Assembly: GCF_009931115.1 (NCBI RefSeq)
Contig: NZ_CP047491.1
Location: 682,001-746,000 of the forward strand
Length of the DNA: 64,000 nucleotides
Direction: 5' to 3'
Source: Microbulbifer hydrolyticus
GTDB taxonomy: Bacteria > Pseudomonadota > Gammaproteobacteria > Pseudomonadales > Cellvibrionaceae
Part shown: positions 50,848 through 59,736 of the stretch, piece by piece
How the letters are laid out: every line of letters starts with the position of its first letter
Position numbering within the stretch: position 1 is the first letter of the stretch
The notes under the pieces: model-generated
What the model saw: the letters and a program-made list of their open reading frames with translations, nothing else
The model's database searches: none
Told to the model about the DNA's origin: nothing
Program-made: the position numbers and the translations under genes

Positions 50848-53733
50848 ATGTCATTGATGGAATTCTGCCCGCCACAGCATCAGACACTGTTCACCCAGCG
50901 TTGGGAGGATTGGTGCGCCGCGGTGGGGGCGGAGCAGGTGGCGGCGGTTGAGGCGTTGTTGGATGACGGCAATAGCCTGGCGTTGTCGCGGGGGTTGTCG
51001 CGGGGATTGGTGCGCACGTTTGTGGGCTCGGATTTCTTTGTGCAGCAGTGCAGTCGGCACCCGGAATGGCTGGCGGGCTTTGTCGGGCAGGAGGATTGCG
51101 GCCTGAGCGCACCGGAGCTGGCGGAAATTGAATCGGAAGAGCAGCTGGAAAAAGTGCTGCGAAATCTGCGTAACCGGGTTAATGCCGAGGCGGTCTGGCG
51201 GGATTTTGCCGGGCAGTGGGATATTCCCGCCGCCTGCGGGCGGCTGACCGAGCTGGCGGAGGTGTGTATCCAGTGTGCGCTGGACTGGCACCGGGGGAAG
51301 ATGGTCGAGCGCCATGGTGAGCCGCGCAACAGAGATGGGGACATCCAGCCGATGGTGGTGCTGGGGATGGGCAAGCTGGGGGCGCGGGAGCTGAACCTGT
51401 CTTCGGATATCGATCTGATTTTTGCCTACCCGGAGCCGGGGCAGAGTGATGGCGAGAAGCCACTGGAAAATCAGGCCTGGTTCCAGCGCCTGGGGCAGCG
51501 TCTGATCAAGTCTCTGGATGCGGTTACCGCCGACGGCTTTGTATTCCGTGTGGATATGCGCCTGCGCCCCTACGGCGACAGCGGACCGCTGGTGAGCCAT
51601 TACGCCGCGCTGGAGGATTACTACCAGACCCAGGGGCGGGAGTGGGAGCGCTACGCGATGATCAAGGCGCGCCCGGTCGCCATGAGCGGTGAAGGCGCCG
51701 CGGACGCCGCGGAGGAGCTGATGGAGTTGCTGCGGCCGTTTACTTACCGGCGCTATATCGATTTCAGTGTGATTGACGCGCTGCGCGAAATGAAAACCCT
51801 GATCCAGCGCCAGGTGCGCGCGCGTGGCCTGATCGATAATATCAAGCTGGGTCGCGGCGGCATCCGCGAAGTGGAATTTATCGCCCAGGCGTTCCAGCTG
51901 ATCCGCGGCGGGCGCGAGCCGGATCTGCGGGTGCGCAATATTCTCAAGGTGTTGCCGCTACTGGAGCTGGGCGGCCATTTGCCCGAGGGTGCGGCACAAG
52001 AGCTGCGCGATGCCTACCTGTTGTTGCGCCGGGTGGAGCACGGGCTGCAGGCGGAAAAGGACCAGCAGACCCAGACCCTGCCGCCGGAACCGGAACGCCG
52101 TGAGCAACTGGCGTTCGCCCTTGGTTATGACCAGTGGTCGGAGCTGGAAAGTGAGCTGGTGGCAGCGCGTGCACACATTGAGCGCGAGTTTGATGAGGTG
52201 ATTGCACCACCGGAAGAGAGTGGTGAGATCACCAGCTCCGATAACTGGGATATGCTCTGGGCCAGCTGCGAGCGGGACGAGGAGCGCGATAACTGGCTGG
52301 AGCAGTTGCACGAGGCCGGTTTCCAGCCAGCGGCGAAGGCGCTGGAGGCTCTGGCGAACCTGCACGGTGATCGTATTGTGGCGGCACTGCCCGCCGCCGG
52401 CCGCCAGCGGCTGGACCAGACCATGCCGCTGTTGCTGGCTGCGGCATCCGAGGTGAGTGAGCCTTTACTGGCACTTGAGCGGGTGTTGCCGCTACTGCGC
52501 TCTATTCTCCGCCGCAGTGCCTATCTGGTGCTGATTAATGAAAATCCGCCGGTGCTGGCACAGCTGCTGCGCCTGTGCAGCGCTTCACCGTGGATCGCTG
52601 ATCTTCTGGCGCGCCATCCGATCCTGCTGGACGAAATGCTCGACCAGCGTCGCCTGCTGCAGCCTTCCACAGCGCAGGATATTGCCGACGATCTGCGCCA
52701 GCACATGCTGCGGGTAGACCCCGAGGACCTGGAAGCGCAGATGGAGGCCCTGCGTCATTTCAAGCAGGGCCAGAGTTTGCGAATCGCCGCACAGGAGGTC
52801 ACCGGCGCGCTGCCGCTGATGAAAGTGAGCGACTCGCTCACCTGGCTTGCGGAGGCGATTCTGCAGCAGGCGCTGACGCTGGCGTGGCAGCAGGTGACGG
52901 AAAAGCACGGTATGCCTGAAGGCGCCAGTGCAGAGGATATGCGCTTCACCATTGTGGCTTATGGCAAGCTCGGGGGGCTGGAATTGGGGCATGGTTCGGA
53001 CCTCGATATTGTGTTTGTGCACGACGCCGAGACACATCAATACACTGATGGCGAGCGATCCATCGACAACCTCAGTTTCTACACCCGCCTCGCCCAGCGC
53101 CTGATTCATATCCTGCAGACGCGCACCCTGAGTGGCCCCCTGTATGAGGTGGATACCCGTCTGCGTCCGTCTGGGAATTCCGGACTGCTGGTGACGTCCC
53201 TGGCGGCATTTGAAAAGTACCAGCGTGAGAGTGCCTGGACCTGGGAGCACCAGGCACTGGTGCGTACGCGACCGGTAGCGGGCAGCGAGCGCCTCGGATT
53301 GGCGTTTGAGTCCCTGCGTAAACAGCTGCTGTGTGCCGCGCGCGATGAACAGAAATTGCGTGAAGAGGTGGTGGAAATGCGCAATAAGATGCGTGCACAC
53401 CTCGATAAGAGCAATGATCGACAATTCGATCTCAAGCACGGCTCCGGTGGTATTGTCGATATCGAATTTATGGTTCAATATGCCTCATTGGCCTGGGCGC
53501 AGCGCGCCCCTTCAATCGTGCGGTATACCGACAATATCCGCATTCTTGAAAGTCTCACCGAGGCGGGCCTGATGCCGGCCCACCAAGCCGCGCATTTGAT
53601 CGACGCCTACAAAGCCTACCGATCAGAAGGTCATCGCCTGGCATTACAACAGCGGCCAGGAGTTGTATCCGGTGACCAATTCGAAGCGGAAAGAAAGACC
53701 GTTGAAACAACTTGGCAGCAGATGCTGGGCTAG
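50848..53733 (+). CDS. glnE: Bifunctional glutamine synthetase adenylyltransferase/adenylyl-removing enzyme
   Basis: Regulates glutamine synthetase by adding and removing AMP on a tyrosine, responding to PII. 961 residues with two nucleotidyltransferase domains, each with its DxD metal motif: MGKLGARELNLSSDIDLIFAYPE in the N-terminal deadenylase half, and AYGKLGGLELGHGSDLDIVFVHD in the C-terminal adenylase half. Helical domains connect them, including KLGRGGIREVEFIAQAFQLIRGG and KHGSGGIVDIEFMVQYA. ATG 50848 has GGAG six bases upstream, whereas ATG 50836 has none. Confidence 0.97.
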   Translation: MSLMEFCPPQHQTLFTQRWEDWCAAVGAEQVAAVEALLDDGNSLALSRGLSRGLVRTFVGSDFFVQQCSRHPEWLAGFVGQEDCGLSAPELAEIESEEQLEKVLRNLRNRVNAEAVWRDFAGQWDIPAACGRLTELAEVCIQCALDWHRGKMVERHGEPRNRDGDIQPMVVLGMGKLGARELNLSSDIDLIFAYPEPGQSDGEKPLENQAWFQRLGQRLIKSLDAVTADGFVFRVDMRLRPYGDSGPLVSHYAALEDYYQTQGREWERYAMIKARPVAMSGEGAADAAEELMELLRPFTYRRYIDFSVIDALREMKTLIQRQVRARGLIDNIKLGRGGIREVEFIAQAFQLIRGGREPDLRVRNILKVLPLLELGGHLPEGAAQELRDAYLLLRRVEHGLQAEKDQQTQTLPPEPERREQLAFALGYDQWSELESELVAARAHIEREFDEVIAPPEESGEITSSDNWDMLWASCERDEERDNWLEQLHEAGFQPAAKALEALANLHGDRIVAALPAAGRQRLDQTMPLLLAAASEVSEPLLALERVLPLLRSILRRSAYLVLINENPPVLAQLLRLCSASPWIADLLARHPILLDEMLDQRRLLQPSTAQDIADDLRQHMLRVDPEDLEAQMEALRHFKQGQSLRIAAQEVTGALPLMKVSDSLTWLAEAILQQALTLAWQQVTEKHGMPEGASAEDMRFTIVAYGKLGGLELGHGSDLDIVFVHDAETHQYTDGERSIDNLSFYTRLAQRLIHILQTRTLSGPLYEVDTRLRPSGNSGLLVTSLAAFEKYQRESAWTWEHQALVRTRPVAGSERLGLAFESLRKQLLCAARDEQKLREEVVEMRNKMRAHLDKSNDRQFDLKHGSGGIVDIEFMVQYASLAWAQRAPSIVRYTDNIRILESLTEAGLMPAHQAAHLIDAYKAYRSEGHRLALQQRPGVVSGDQFEAERKTVETTWQQMLG

Positions 53734-53806
53734 ACCGCTCCCGAAGGGAGGCAGGTGCCCGGTGATACCGGCTGCCCGATTAAACTGTTTTTCACCTGGC
53801 TCTGTG

Positions 53807-53888
53807 CTGTAGGAGCCAGCCTGCTGGCGAACTGAATCGATCTTCCCCTTCAAGGGCTCGACCATCCTCCCCAGGCCGCTCCTACAGA
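53807..53888. repeat. REP-type inverted pair between glnE and ilvE
   Basis: Left unit CTGTAGGAGCCAGCCTGCTGGCG (53808-53830, with its own small palindrome CCAGC-CT-GCTGG). The inverted CTGTAGGAGC occurs at the right end as GCTCCTACAG (53878-53887). The left unit resembles the Pseudomonas REP core TGTAGGAGCGAGC. The two lie 48 bp apart, a REPIN-like layout, though the right unit lacks a matching internal palindrome. Confidence 0.7.
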
Positions 53889-53920
53889 GTGCGTTAATAG
53901 ATTTCTTGTAGGAGTTTCCC

Positions 53921-54877
53921 ATGTCTTTTGCCGATAGAGACGGCGTTATCTGGTTTGACGGTGAATTGGTTCCCTGGCGCGATGCGCGGGTTCACGTGCT
54001 CACCCACACTCTGCACTATGGTATGGGCGTATTTGAGGGCGTGCGCGCCTACCAAACCGCCGATGGCGGCACCAGCATCTTTCGTCTGAATGAACACACC
54101 CGTCGCCTGTTCCGTTCCGCCAAGATCATGAACATGCCGATGCCCTTTGACGAGGAGCAGCTCAACGAAGCCCAGCGCCTGGTAGTGCGTGAAAACGGCC
54201 TCAAGGAAGCCTATTTGCGCCCGATGGTGTTTTACGGATCCGAAGGTATGGGGCTGCGTGCCGACTCCCTGCAGACTCATGTGATTGTTGCTGCCTGGGA
54301 ATGGCCGAGCTATATGACCCCGGAAGCCCGCGAGCTGGGTATCAAGGTCAATACCTCTTCCTACACCCGCCATCACGTGAATATCTCCATGTGCAAGGCG
54401 AAGGCCAACGGCAATTACATCAACTCCATGCTGGCGCTGCAGGAAGCCATCCGCAACGGCTGCGAAGAAGCGCTGTTGCTGGACCCGGAAGGCTATGTGG
54501 CGGAAGGTAGCGGTGAGAACTTCTTCCTGGTGAGTGATGGCGTCATCTACACCCCGGAACTGACTTCCTGCCTGGACGGCATCACTCGCGCCTCGGTGAT
54601 CCAGCTGGCCAGTGAATGCGGCTACCGGGTAGTGGAAAAACGCATTACCCGCGACGAGGTCTACATTGCCGACGAAGCCTTTTTCACCGGCACCGCCGCG
54701 GAAGTACTCCCGATCCGTATGCTGGATGGCCGCACCATCGGCGCTGGCCGTCGCGGCCCGATCACCAAGCGCTTGCAGCAGCTGTATTTTGACTCGGTGC
54801 AGGGCAAGAGTCAGGCGCATATGGGCTGGCTCAGCGATGTGCACGAAACCTGTGAAGCGGTAGCGGCCTCCGCTTGA
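53921..54877 (+). CDS. ilvE: Branched-chain amino acid aminotransferase
   Basis: PLP enzyme catalysing the last step of leucine, isoleucine and valine synthesis. 318 residues of fold class IV. Lys161 in CKAKANGNYINSML forms the Schiff base. Conserved blocks are MGVFEGVRAY, YGSEGMGL, EALLLDPEGYVAEGSGENFFLV and FFTGTAAEVLPIRMLDGRTIG. It is on the same strand as glnE but separated by about 190 bp holding a REP-type element, so it probably has its own promoter. ilvD lies about 19 kb away. Confidence 0.96.
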   Translation: MSFADRDGVIWFDGELVPWRDARVHVLTHTLHYGMGVFEGVRAYQTADGGTSIFRLNEHTRRLFRSAKIMNMPMPFDEEQLNEAQRLVVRENGLKEAYLRPMVFYGSEGMGLRADSLQTHVIVAAWEWPSYMTPEARELGIKVNTSSYTRHHVNISMCKAKANGNYINSMLALQEAIRNGCEEALLLDPEGYVAEGSGENFFLVSDGVIYTPELTSCLDGITRASVIQLASECGYRVVEKRITRDEVYIADEAFFTGTAAEVLPIRMLDGRTIGAGRRGPITKRLQQLYFDSVQGKSQAHMGWLSDVHETCEAVAASA

Positions 54878-54905
54878 CCGGAGTGCCTGCAACAAGCGCA
54901 GATAG

Positions 54906-54940
54906 AAAGGGCGGATACCGAAAGGTCTCCGCCCTTTTTT
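54906..54940 (+). terminator. Rho-independent terminator after ilvE
   Basis: Stem AAAGGGCGGA / TCCGCCCTTT with a loop of about 12 nt and a run of six T, 29 bp after the ilvE stop. Confidence 0.88.
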
Positions 54941-55054
54941 ATGTATGCAGTCTGAGAGCCCGTCCCTGGAGGCACCAATACTTATCCCTTAGAATGGACG
55001 TATCCGTTACAGAATATATCGAGTAACCGCACTGGGCGGGACAGGTTTCACCCT

Positions 55055-55960
55055 ATGTTTTCGTATTTTATGAAGAAGCGGCTGCGCAAGCATGACGTGG
55101 TCAACAACCGCAAGCTGGAGTCCATTCTGCGGGTGCAGCTGTTGCAGCAGCAGTCACTCACCAGTACTGAGATGGGGGTGGGGAATGACAAGGAGCACAA
55201 TATTGTCGTATCCCTGACCTCGTTCGATCGTCGAATCCACAACGTAGTGTATGCGGTAGAAAGCGTGTTCCAGCAGTGGGTAAAGCCGGATGCGGTGGTG
55301 TTGTGGTTGTCAAAGGAGCAGTTCCCGGAGGGACAGCTGCCGGAAAGCCTGGTGCGCCAGCAGAAGCGCGGCCTGCAGGTTTTTTATATCGAGGATCTCG
55401 GGCCCTATACCAAGTATTTTTACGCGTTCGACAAGTTTCCCGACAGCCTGATCATCACCGTCGACGACGACACCCTGTACCCGCCGGATATGATCGACCA
55501 GCTGTACCGCGCGTGGCTGCGCAATCCGGACTGGATCCACTGTCACCGCGCGCACCTGATGCGGCTGGACAAGCAGGGCAAACTCAAGTCCTACGACGAC
55601 TGGGGTTCCGACTGGCGCTGGCGGGATTTCGACGGCGAGCCTTCGCCACTGGTATTCCCCACCGGGGTTGGCGGGGTGCTGTATTTCCCCGGCTCCCTGC
55701 ACCCGGATGCCTTCGACAAGGAAAAATTCCAGAAACTCTGCCCCAATGCCGATGATGTCTGGTTGAAGGCCATGAGCCTGAAGCAGGGGACCCCCTGCGC
55801 CCGTCTGGCGGACCCGCGCGACTGGTCCAGTCGATTCTTTACCGTGGGCGGGACCCAGGAAGTGGCCCTGCGCAAGGAGAACTGGCGCTCCAAAGGCGGT
55901 AACGACTGCAAGATTCGGGATGTGTTTGAGTATTACGATCTGTACAAATTACTAAAGTAA
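55055..55960 (+). CDS. GT-A-fold glycosyltransferase, unassigned family
   Basis: 301 residues, cytoplasmic. After an N-terminal helix (about 15-35) the core starts IVVSLTSFDRRIHNVVYAVESVFQQW, typical of GT-A enzymes of polysaccharide synthesis. The metal-binding motif is TVDDDTLYPPDMIDQLY with Asp137-139. FPTGVGGVLYFPGSLHPDAFDKE and NADDVWLKAMSL resemble the acceptor and catalytic region. The donor sugar is unknown. The gene lies at the edge of a surface-glycan group with ugd and several GT-B genes, but on its own transcript, convergent with ugd. Confidence 0.82.
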   Translation: MFSYFMKKRLRKHDVVNNRKLESILRVQLLQQQSLTSTEMGVGNDKEHNIVVSLTSFDRRIHNVVYAVESVFQQWVKPDAVVLWLSKEQFPEGQLPESLVRQQKRGLQVFYIEDLGPYTKYFYAFDKFPDSLIITVDDDTLYPPDMIDQLYRAWLRNPDWIHCHRAHLMRLDKQGKLKSYDDWGSDWRWRDFDGEPSPLVFPTGVGGVLYFPGSLHPDAFDKEKFQKLCPNADDVWLKAMSLKQGTPCARLADPRDWSSRFFTVGGTQEVALRKENWRSKGGNDCKIRDVFEYYDLYKLLK

Positions 55961-55990
55961 TTTGGTGACAGTCAGAAGGCCTGTAAGGCT

Positions 55991-56022
55991 GAGAAGGTCG
56001 ACGAGAAGGTCGACGAGAAGGT
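55991..56022. repeat. 12 bp tandem repeats before element copy C
   Basis: GAGAAGGTCGAC at 55991-56002 and 56003-56014, then GAGAAGGT at 56015-56022. The unit in reverse complement (GTCGACCTTCTC) resembles the right flank of element copy A (GTCGCCTTCTC), so the array may be a slipped-strand expansion of that flank. Confidence 0.9.
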
Positions 56023-56046
56023 TACACCCGGTAGCGGCACCGCCAC
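56015..56046. repeat. Palindromic dispersed element, collapsed copy C (inverted)
   Basis: The stretch 56025-56046 is the reverse complement of the left flank plus arm start of copy A (39362-39383), with 21 of 22 bases the same. Directly beside it stands GAGAAGG, matching the CCTTCTC of the right flank. The long palindrome between them is missing, so this looks like a deleted or minimal copy. It lies between convergent genes. Confidence 0.8.
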
Positions 56047-56083
56047 CGGGCTAGATTCGAAGCTCAAACTAAGCCCGACGTTG

Positions 56084-57427
56084 TTACATGTTGCTTGATA
56101 CCTGCGGACGACCCACGCAGTAGTATTCAAACCCGGCCTCCGCCATGTCCAGCGGGTGGTACAGGTTGCGGCCGTCGAACACCACCGGCTCGGCCAGGCT
56201 GCTGCGCACGGTGTTGTGATCCAGCGACTTGAACTGCTGCCACTCGGTGGCAATGATCAGCGCATCGGCACCGGACAGGGCGCTGTCGCGGGTACCGCAC
56301 AATTGCAGCTCATTGCGGTTGCCGTAAATGCGTTCACACTCCTGCATCGCCTCCGGGTCAAAGGCGCGCACTTTGGCGCCCATCTCCCACAGGTTTTCCA
56401 TCAGCACACGGCTTGGCGCCTCGCGCATATCGTCCGTATTCGGCTTGAACGAGAGTCCCCACAGGGCAAAGGTCTTGCCGGAGAGGTCCTTGCCGTAGCG
56501 CGCCACAATCTTGTCCAGCAGGTAGTGCTTCTGGGTATGGTTGCGCTCTTCCACCGCATTCAGCACCTTCGGATCCAGGCCGAGCTGTGCGGCGGTGGTT
56601 TTCAGGGCCTGCACATCTTTCGGGAAGCAGGAGCCGCCGTAGCCAATGCCCGGGTAGATAAAGTGGTAACCGATACGCGGGTCTGAGCCAATACCCTGGC
56701 GCACGGACTCGATATCCGCACCCACGCGGTCGGCAATCACTGCCATCTCGTTCATAAAGCTGATCTTGGTGGCGAGCATGCAGTTGGCCGCGTACTTGGC
56801 CAGCTCCGCACTGCGCACGTCCATCACGATTACCTTGTCGTGATTGCGGTTGAACGGGGCATATAGCTGGCGCATTTTCTGCTCGGAGGCATTCTCCGAG
56901 GTGCCGATGATGATGCGGTCCGGCTTCATGCAGTCTGCTACCGCGGAGCCTTCCTTCAGGAATTCCGGGTTCGAGATGACATCGAACTCCAGATTCAGCG
57001 CGTTGCGCGCTTGCAGCGTGCGTGTGATTTCTTCGCGCACCTTGTCTGCAGTACCTACCGGTACCGTCGATTTATTGATGATGTATTTTTTGCCTTCCAT
57101 GTGCTCGGCAATGGTGCGGGCAACCGTGAGTACATAGCGCAGGTCGGCAGAGCCATCCTCGTCGGGCGGTGTGCCAACAGCGATAAAAATCAGCTCACCG
57201 TGGGCGACGCCATCTGCAGCACTGGTGGAGAAGGTCAGGTTGCCCGACTCGTTGTTGCGCTTTACCAGTGGTTCCAGGCCCGGCTCGAATATCGGGATAT
57301 GGCCCTGCTTCAGTCGCTCGATCTTGTTTTCATCGATGTCGATGCAGGTGACCCGATGACCCGCTTCCGCGAGTACGGCGGCCTGTACGAGCCCCACATA
57401 GCCGGTACCAAAAACGGTAACGTTCAT
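56084..57427 (-). CDS. ugd: UDP-glucose 6-dehydrogenase
   Basis: Oxidises UDP-glucose to UDP-glucuronate with two NAD+, supplying uronic acids for surface polysaccharides. 447 residues. The NAD fold starts [23 protein letters not shown], and [14 protein letters not shown] and [23 protein letters not shown] are conserved. The catalytic cysteine is Cys267 in [13 protein letters not shown]. The C-terminal domain has [16 protein letters not shown]. It is next to glycosyltransferase genes, fitting a role in capsule or lipopolysaccharide sugar supply. Confidence 0.96.
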   Translation of the reverse strand: MNVTVFGTGYVGLVQAAVLAEAGHRVTCIDIDENKIERLKQGHIPIFEPGLEPLVKRNNESGNLTFSTSAADGVAHGELIFIAVGTPPDEDGSADLRYVLTVARTIAEHMEGKKYIINKSTVPVGTADKVREEITRTLQARNALNLEFDVISNPEFLKEGSAVADCMKPDRIIIGTSENASEQKMRQLYAPFNRNHDKVIVMDVRSAELAKYAANCMLATKISFMNEMAVIADRVGADIESVRQGIGSDPRIGYHFIYPGIGYGGSCFPKDVQALKTTAAQLGLDPKVLNAVEERNHTQKHYLLDKIVARYGKDLSGKTFALWGLSFKPNTDDMREAPSRVLMENLWEMGAKVRAFDPEAMQECERIYGNRNELQLCGTRDSALSGADALIIATEWQQFKSLDHNTVRSSLAEPVVFDGRNLYHPLDMAEAGFEYYCVGRPQVSSNM

Positions 57428-57544
57428 GATCTCTTCTCCAATACTCTTCTTGCTGTGTTACCAAAATGGGCTGGCAATAACCGGCGCTCTGGTGAACGGT
57501 AAATGCTATCAATGACGGGTGTCTTGTCGTGTAGCCTTGGACGG

Positions 57545-58570
57545 CTACCTGACCCACACGTAGTCGTGACTGAACTTCGACTCTGTTGCCGCCTCCACAA
57601 TATATTGGGCGAACAGGGTATTGTTTATTTCCCTGTGGAAAAACGCCCTGCAATTTCCGGCCCAGTGACGACGCCTGGCGTCATCCTGGTGAAAGTCCTG
57701 AAGCCGGGCCAGCAGGGAGCGCTCATCGTCGAAATAGACCAGGGTCTCCTGCGGCATAAAGTCATCGAAGGCTGCCGCAGAATGCGTAAACACGAGCAGG
57801 CCGTTACCTGCCATCTGCGCAATACGGGCGGAAGAGTACCATTGAAAGCCCTCCTGCCTGTTCAGGTTCAGTCCCATTTTACTGCGCGCCAGCTTGCGGT
57901 CGTAATCCAGTCCCCACAGGGCGGGTTGGTCGAACAGGCCCGGAGTATGGAAGCGGAATCCCTCCGGTAACTGCTCCCTGAGCTGGGAAACCAGCTGGCC
58001 GCGCTCGGTATGCTGCCGCGAATTGCTGCAGAATAGCAGGTCGGCTTCGAGCGCGGCATCGTCGCCGGCGATGGCGCTGACGTCGGCGCATTCAACGCTG
58101 GGGTCGACCGGGTTTGGCATGTGCCAGAGCCTGGCGCGGTTACCGGCAAATCGTGTTAGCTCCCCGGGACCGGTGGAGACAAACATGGCGTCGGCAATTT
58201 CGCAGCGTTTCTCGATATTCGCCGCATTGCGCGGCACAAACAGAGGGTCGTTATTACACGCTGCCAGGATGATGCCGGGGTGCCGGCGGCGGATCTCGGC
58301 AAATGTCGCATTGTCGATCAGGTCGCAGTGGCCGAAGACGACCAGCTCCGGCTGGAATGCGTCCACTGTCTGCAGCAGCCGCTGGTTGGTCTTCTTCCTG
58401 CCGAACTCGCGGATGCCCAGCGGGGCCTCGAACTTCGCGACATCGCGATCGCTGAAGGCGAGCACATTGTGTCCAGCGCGAATCAGGCCGGTGTAGAGCT
58501 TGAGCGCCCAACTCACGCGGATATAGCCGTACTTGCGGTGCTGGTGGTTATCGACGTGAAGAATGCGCAT
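57545..58570 (-). CDS. CgeB-like GT-B glycosyltransferase
   Basis: 341 residues. The N-terminus MRILHVDNHQHRKYGYIRVSWALKLYTGLIRAGHNVLAFSDRD is a GT-B Rossmann start. The C-terminal half has the pattern of CgeB-type proteins: KLARSKMGLNLNRQEGFQWYSSARIAQMAGNGLLVFTHSAAAFDDFM, where bases of the donor site would sit. It is probably cytoplasmic and acts on lipopolysaccharide or capsule precursors. It is transcribed toward ugd with about 117 bp between them. Donor and acceptor are unknown. Confidence 0.8.
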   Translation of the reverse strand: MRILHVDNHQHRKYGYIRVSWALKLYTGLIRAGHNVLAFSDRDVAKFEAPLGIREFGRKKTNQRLLQTVDAFQPELVVFGHCDLIDNATFAEIRRRHPGIILAACNNDPLFVPRNAANIEKRCEIADAMFVSTGPGELTRFAGNRARLWHMPNPVDPSVECADVSAIAGDDAALEADLLFCSNSRQHTERGQLVSQLREQLPEGFRFHTPGLFDQPALWGLDYDRKLARSKMGLNLNRQEGFQWYSSARIAQMAGNGLLVFTHSAAAFDDFMPQETLVYFDDERSLLARLQDFHQDDARRRHWAGNCRAFFHREINNTLFAQYIVEAATESKFSHDYVWVR

Positions 58571-58607
58571 AGGGAAAGTAGCACCAGCGGTAACGGCGAA
58601 AATTCTC

Positions 58608-58635
58608 GGTGCCCGGCATTATACTGCCGGGCACC
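58608..58635. other. Perfect inverted repeat in a divergent promoter region
   Basis: Arms GGTGCCCGGCA (58608-58618) and TGCCGGGCACC (58625-58635) around TTATAC. It lies 38 bp upstream of the CgeB-like gene start and about 170 bp before the ELM1 gene. No T-run follows, so an operator or a 5' leader hairpin is more likely than a terminator. Confidence 0.65.
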
Positions 58636-58803
58636 CACGGTTCAATTGCCTGTGCGGCGGCGCCGGCTGGTGGAGTCCTGTATTCCGTCCGGTGGCTGGG
58701 GTAGGATTCTGGCATTCTCACAGCGGGCGTGTAGCACCGGGATAAGACCATATCCGGTGGCGGCACCATCGCCCGGCTTGGTAAGTGAACGGTATCTGGG
58801 ATC

Positions 58804-59736
58804 ATGGGGGCAGCATTGCTGACAATCTGGCGTTTTATGGATGGCAACCGCGCCCACGAAAAGCAGAGCGCGGCGCTGGTCAGCGGGCTCGGTGCGGTGC
58901 TCGGTGCGGACCGGATCGAGTGCTGTGATATCTCCTGCGAAGATGTGCGCATGCCCCTTTGGGGAAGACCGCCGGAGCGTCTCGTGCAACTGCCGGCCCC
59001 CGACTTCATTCTCGGTGCCGGCCATCGCAGCCACTGGCCGGTACTGCGTGCCCGCCGACTGTTCGGTGGGCGCAGCGTGGTGATCATGAAGCCGAGCCTG
59101 CCTCTTGCGTGGTTCGATTTTGTGGTTGTGCCCGAGCACGACCGGCCGCCGCCGGTGCACAATGTCATTCTCACCCGCGGTGCCCTCGCCGAACCGCTCC
59201 CCGACTTCCCATCTGACCCCAACCGCGCACTGCTGCTACTCGGGGGACCGAGCAAACACTTCCACTGGGATGCGGCAAAAGTCTCGGCGGTGGCTGGCCG
59301 GCTGCTGAAGCAACCCCGGCAGTGGGTGGTAGCCGACAGTCGCCGCACCCCACAGGACAGCCTGGCCCAGCTCGCCGGTACCGGTGCCGAGCTCTACCCG
59401 TGGCAGCAGTGTTCCCCTGACTGGCTCGCCGAACAGATGGCGCGGGCCGGGCAGATATGGGTCACCGGCGACAGTGTATCGATGATCTTTGAGGCACTGC
59501 AGAGTGACGTGCCAGTAGGGGTTATCGCCATGCCCAGCCGTAATCCACGCAATAAAATTCGCGCGGCAGTGGACCGACTTCTGGACGAGGGGCTGCTCAC
59601 GGACCGGGTGGATGTCGACCTCCAGGGCACCGGCCCGCGCTCCCCGCTGGCCCAGCAGGTTATGTGTGCACAGGCGCTTCTGCGACGCAGTGGCTGGAGT
59701 GGGGCACCGCTGAGGTTTGCCGGGGAGGCCATGTGA
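58804..59736 (+). CDS. ELM1/GtrOC1-family putative nucleotide-diphospho-sugar protein
   Basis: 310 residues of the ELM1 family, GT-B-like proteins named after a plant mitochondrial fission factor. Recognisable blocks are TIWRFMDGNRAHEKQSAALVSGL at the start, DFILGAGHRSHWPVLRARRLFGGRSVVIMKPSLPLAWFDFVVVPEHD, LLLLGGPSKHFHWDAAKV and GQIWVTGDSVSMIFEALQSDVPVGVIAM. Bacterial members are encoded among lipopolysaccharide core genes; enzyme activity is not established here. Its stop overlaps the GTG of the next glycosyltransferase gene by 4 bp. Confidence 0.82.
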   Translation: MGAALLTIWRFMDGNRAHEKQSAALVSGLGAVLGADRIECCDISCEDVRMPLWGRPPERLVQLPAPDFILGAGHRSHWPVLRARRLFGGRSVVIMKPSLPLAWFDFVVVPEHDRPPPVHNVILTRGALAEPLPDFPSDPNRALLLLGGPSKHFHWDAAKVSAVAGRLLKQPRQWVVADSRRTPQDSLAQLAGTGAELYPWQQCSPDWLAEQMARAGQIWVTGDSVSMIFEALQSDVPVGVIAMPSRNPRNKIRAAVDRLLDEGLLTDRVDVDLQGTGPRSPLAQQVMCAQALLRRSGWSGAPLRFAGEAM

